A DNA stretch of 56,691 nucleotides from Acidobacteriota bacterium (GTDB taxonomy: Bacteria > Acidobacteriota > UBA6911 > RPQK01 > JAJDTT01), in assembly GCA_028874215.1 (NCBI GenBank), contig JAPPLF010000024.1:1-56691 (forward strand), in the 5' to 3' direction. Below are positions 56,336 through 56,691 of the stretch, in pieces. Under the pieces are notes generated by a model. The model saw nothing but the letters and a program-made list of their open reading frames with translations, did not search any database and was not told the DNA's origin. Positions within the stretch are counted from its first letter, which is position 1; every line of letters starts with the position of its first letter. The position numbers and the translations under genes are program-made.

Positions 56336-56691
56336 TGGGGACAGTCTGGATCTCACGGGGGTCCCTGGAAATGGGGACAGTCCCGATCTCGGGGGGAATG
56401 GGGACAGTCCGGAAATGGGGGAGACTCACGGGGGAATGGGGACAGTCTGGATCTGGGGGAAACTCAAACAGGGACAGTCTGGAGTTGGGAAATGGGGACA
56501 GTCTGGATCTCACGGAATGGGGACAGTCCCGATCTCGTGGAAATGGGGACAGTCCGGAAAAGTGGAAAGGGAAATGGGGACAGTCTGGATCTCGGGAAAT
56601 TGGATCTCAGTGGAAATGGGGACAGTCCCGATCTCGGGGGGAATGGGGACAGTCTGGATCTGGGGGAAACTCAAACAGGGACAGTCTGGAG
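56336..56691. repeat. Array of GGGGACAGTC-centred repeats (at least 12 units, continuing past the window)
   Basis: The core (A)AATGGGGACAGTC followed by TGGATCT, CCGATCTC or CGG recurs at least twelve times in about 355 bases, all in the same orientation, with short variable spacers. A larger unit is also duplicated: GGAAATGGGGACAGTCCCGATCTC through AACTCAAACAGGGACAGTC occurs once near 56376 and again near 56612. Some units contain the palindrome GGGAC-A-GTCCC. Similar motifs often surround REP-associated Y1 transposase genes in environmental bacteria (from memory); such a gene may lie just outside. Confidence 0.85.

Overview
The window reads as high-GC chromosomal DNA of an Acidobacteriota-like bacterium (inference, no search run). 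The grounds are the tig-clpP-clpX-lon-rho housekeeping run, the cytochrome-tailed 'PVC-type' beta-propeller dehydrogenases next to several Gfo/Idh/MocA oxidoreductases, and a BNR/Asp-box sialidase-like protein. The window falls into three parts.

Positions 1 to about 19,350 are an integrated, defence-bearing genomic island. Its right edge is marked by a P4-type tyrosine integrase (17946-19121, minus) facing the 3' half of a tRNA-Lys(CTT) gene (19301-19350) whose 5' half is missing: the signature of a tRNA attachment site. The left edge lies outside the window. The cargo is the end of a DUF1156-type adenine methylase and a complete DUF499-type ATPase (two parts of an Hma-like helicase/methylase/ATPase defence locus), a second integrase (4957-6156), a compact type II restriction-modification module (endonuclease, HTH controller, C5 methyltransferase) with a palindromic operator over the controller start, an unknown two-gene operon (10170-11643), a C-terminally truncated BamD, an HU protein, and an unknown ORF (15837-16607). 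Scattered through the island are six copies of a structured repeat with nested palindromes. Five copies carry a short sequence word repeated up to four times, whose identity differs between copies while staying self-complementary within a copy. The repeat leads into a small, mostly decayed zinc-ribbon ORF. I know of no described family like this and consider it the most interesting item here.

Positions about 19,430-37,926 are core genome: a Tat-exported beta-propeller protein, a 59-residue small protein, trigger factor, ClpP, ClpX, Lon, Rho, a complete overlapping trpEGDCFBA operon, chorismate mutase plus DAHP synthase, and guaB. Two ribosome-mediated attenuators are readable base by base: upstream of trpE (leader [13 protein letters not shown]) and upstream of the chorismate mutase/DAHP synthase pair (leader MASLRSFYYFFRNG), each with promoter, leader peptide, competing hairpins and terminator.

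Positions about 38,000-56,691 are a catabolic/exported-protein region: sialidase-like protein, four Gfo/Idh/MocA-type proteins, two very large cytochrome c-tailed dehydrogenase/HEAT proteins, a metallophosphoesterase overlapping an Sfp-type phosphopantetheinyl transferase, a VOC lipoprotein, a two-domain alpha/beta hydrolase and an unknown lipoprotein. The window ends in a dense array of GGGGACAGTC repeats.
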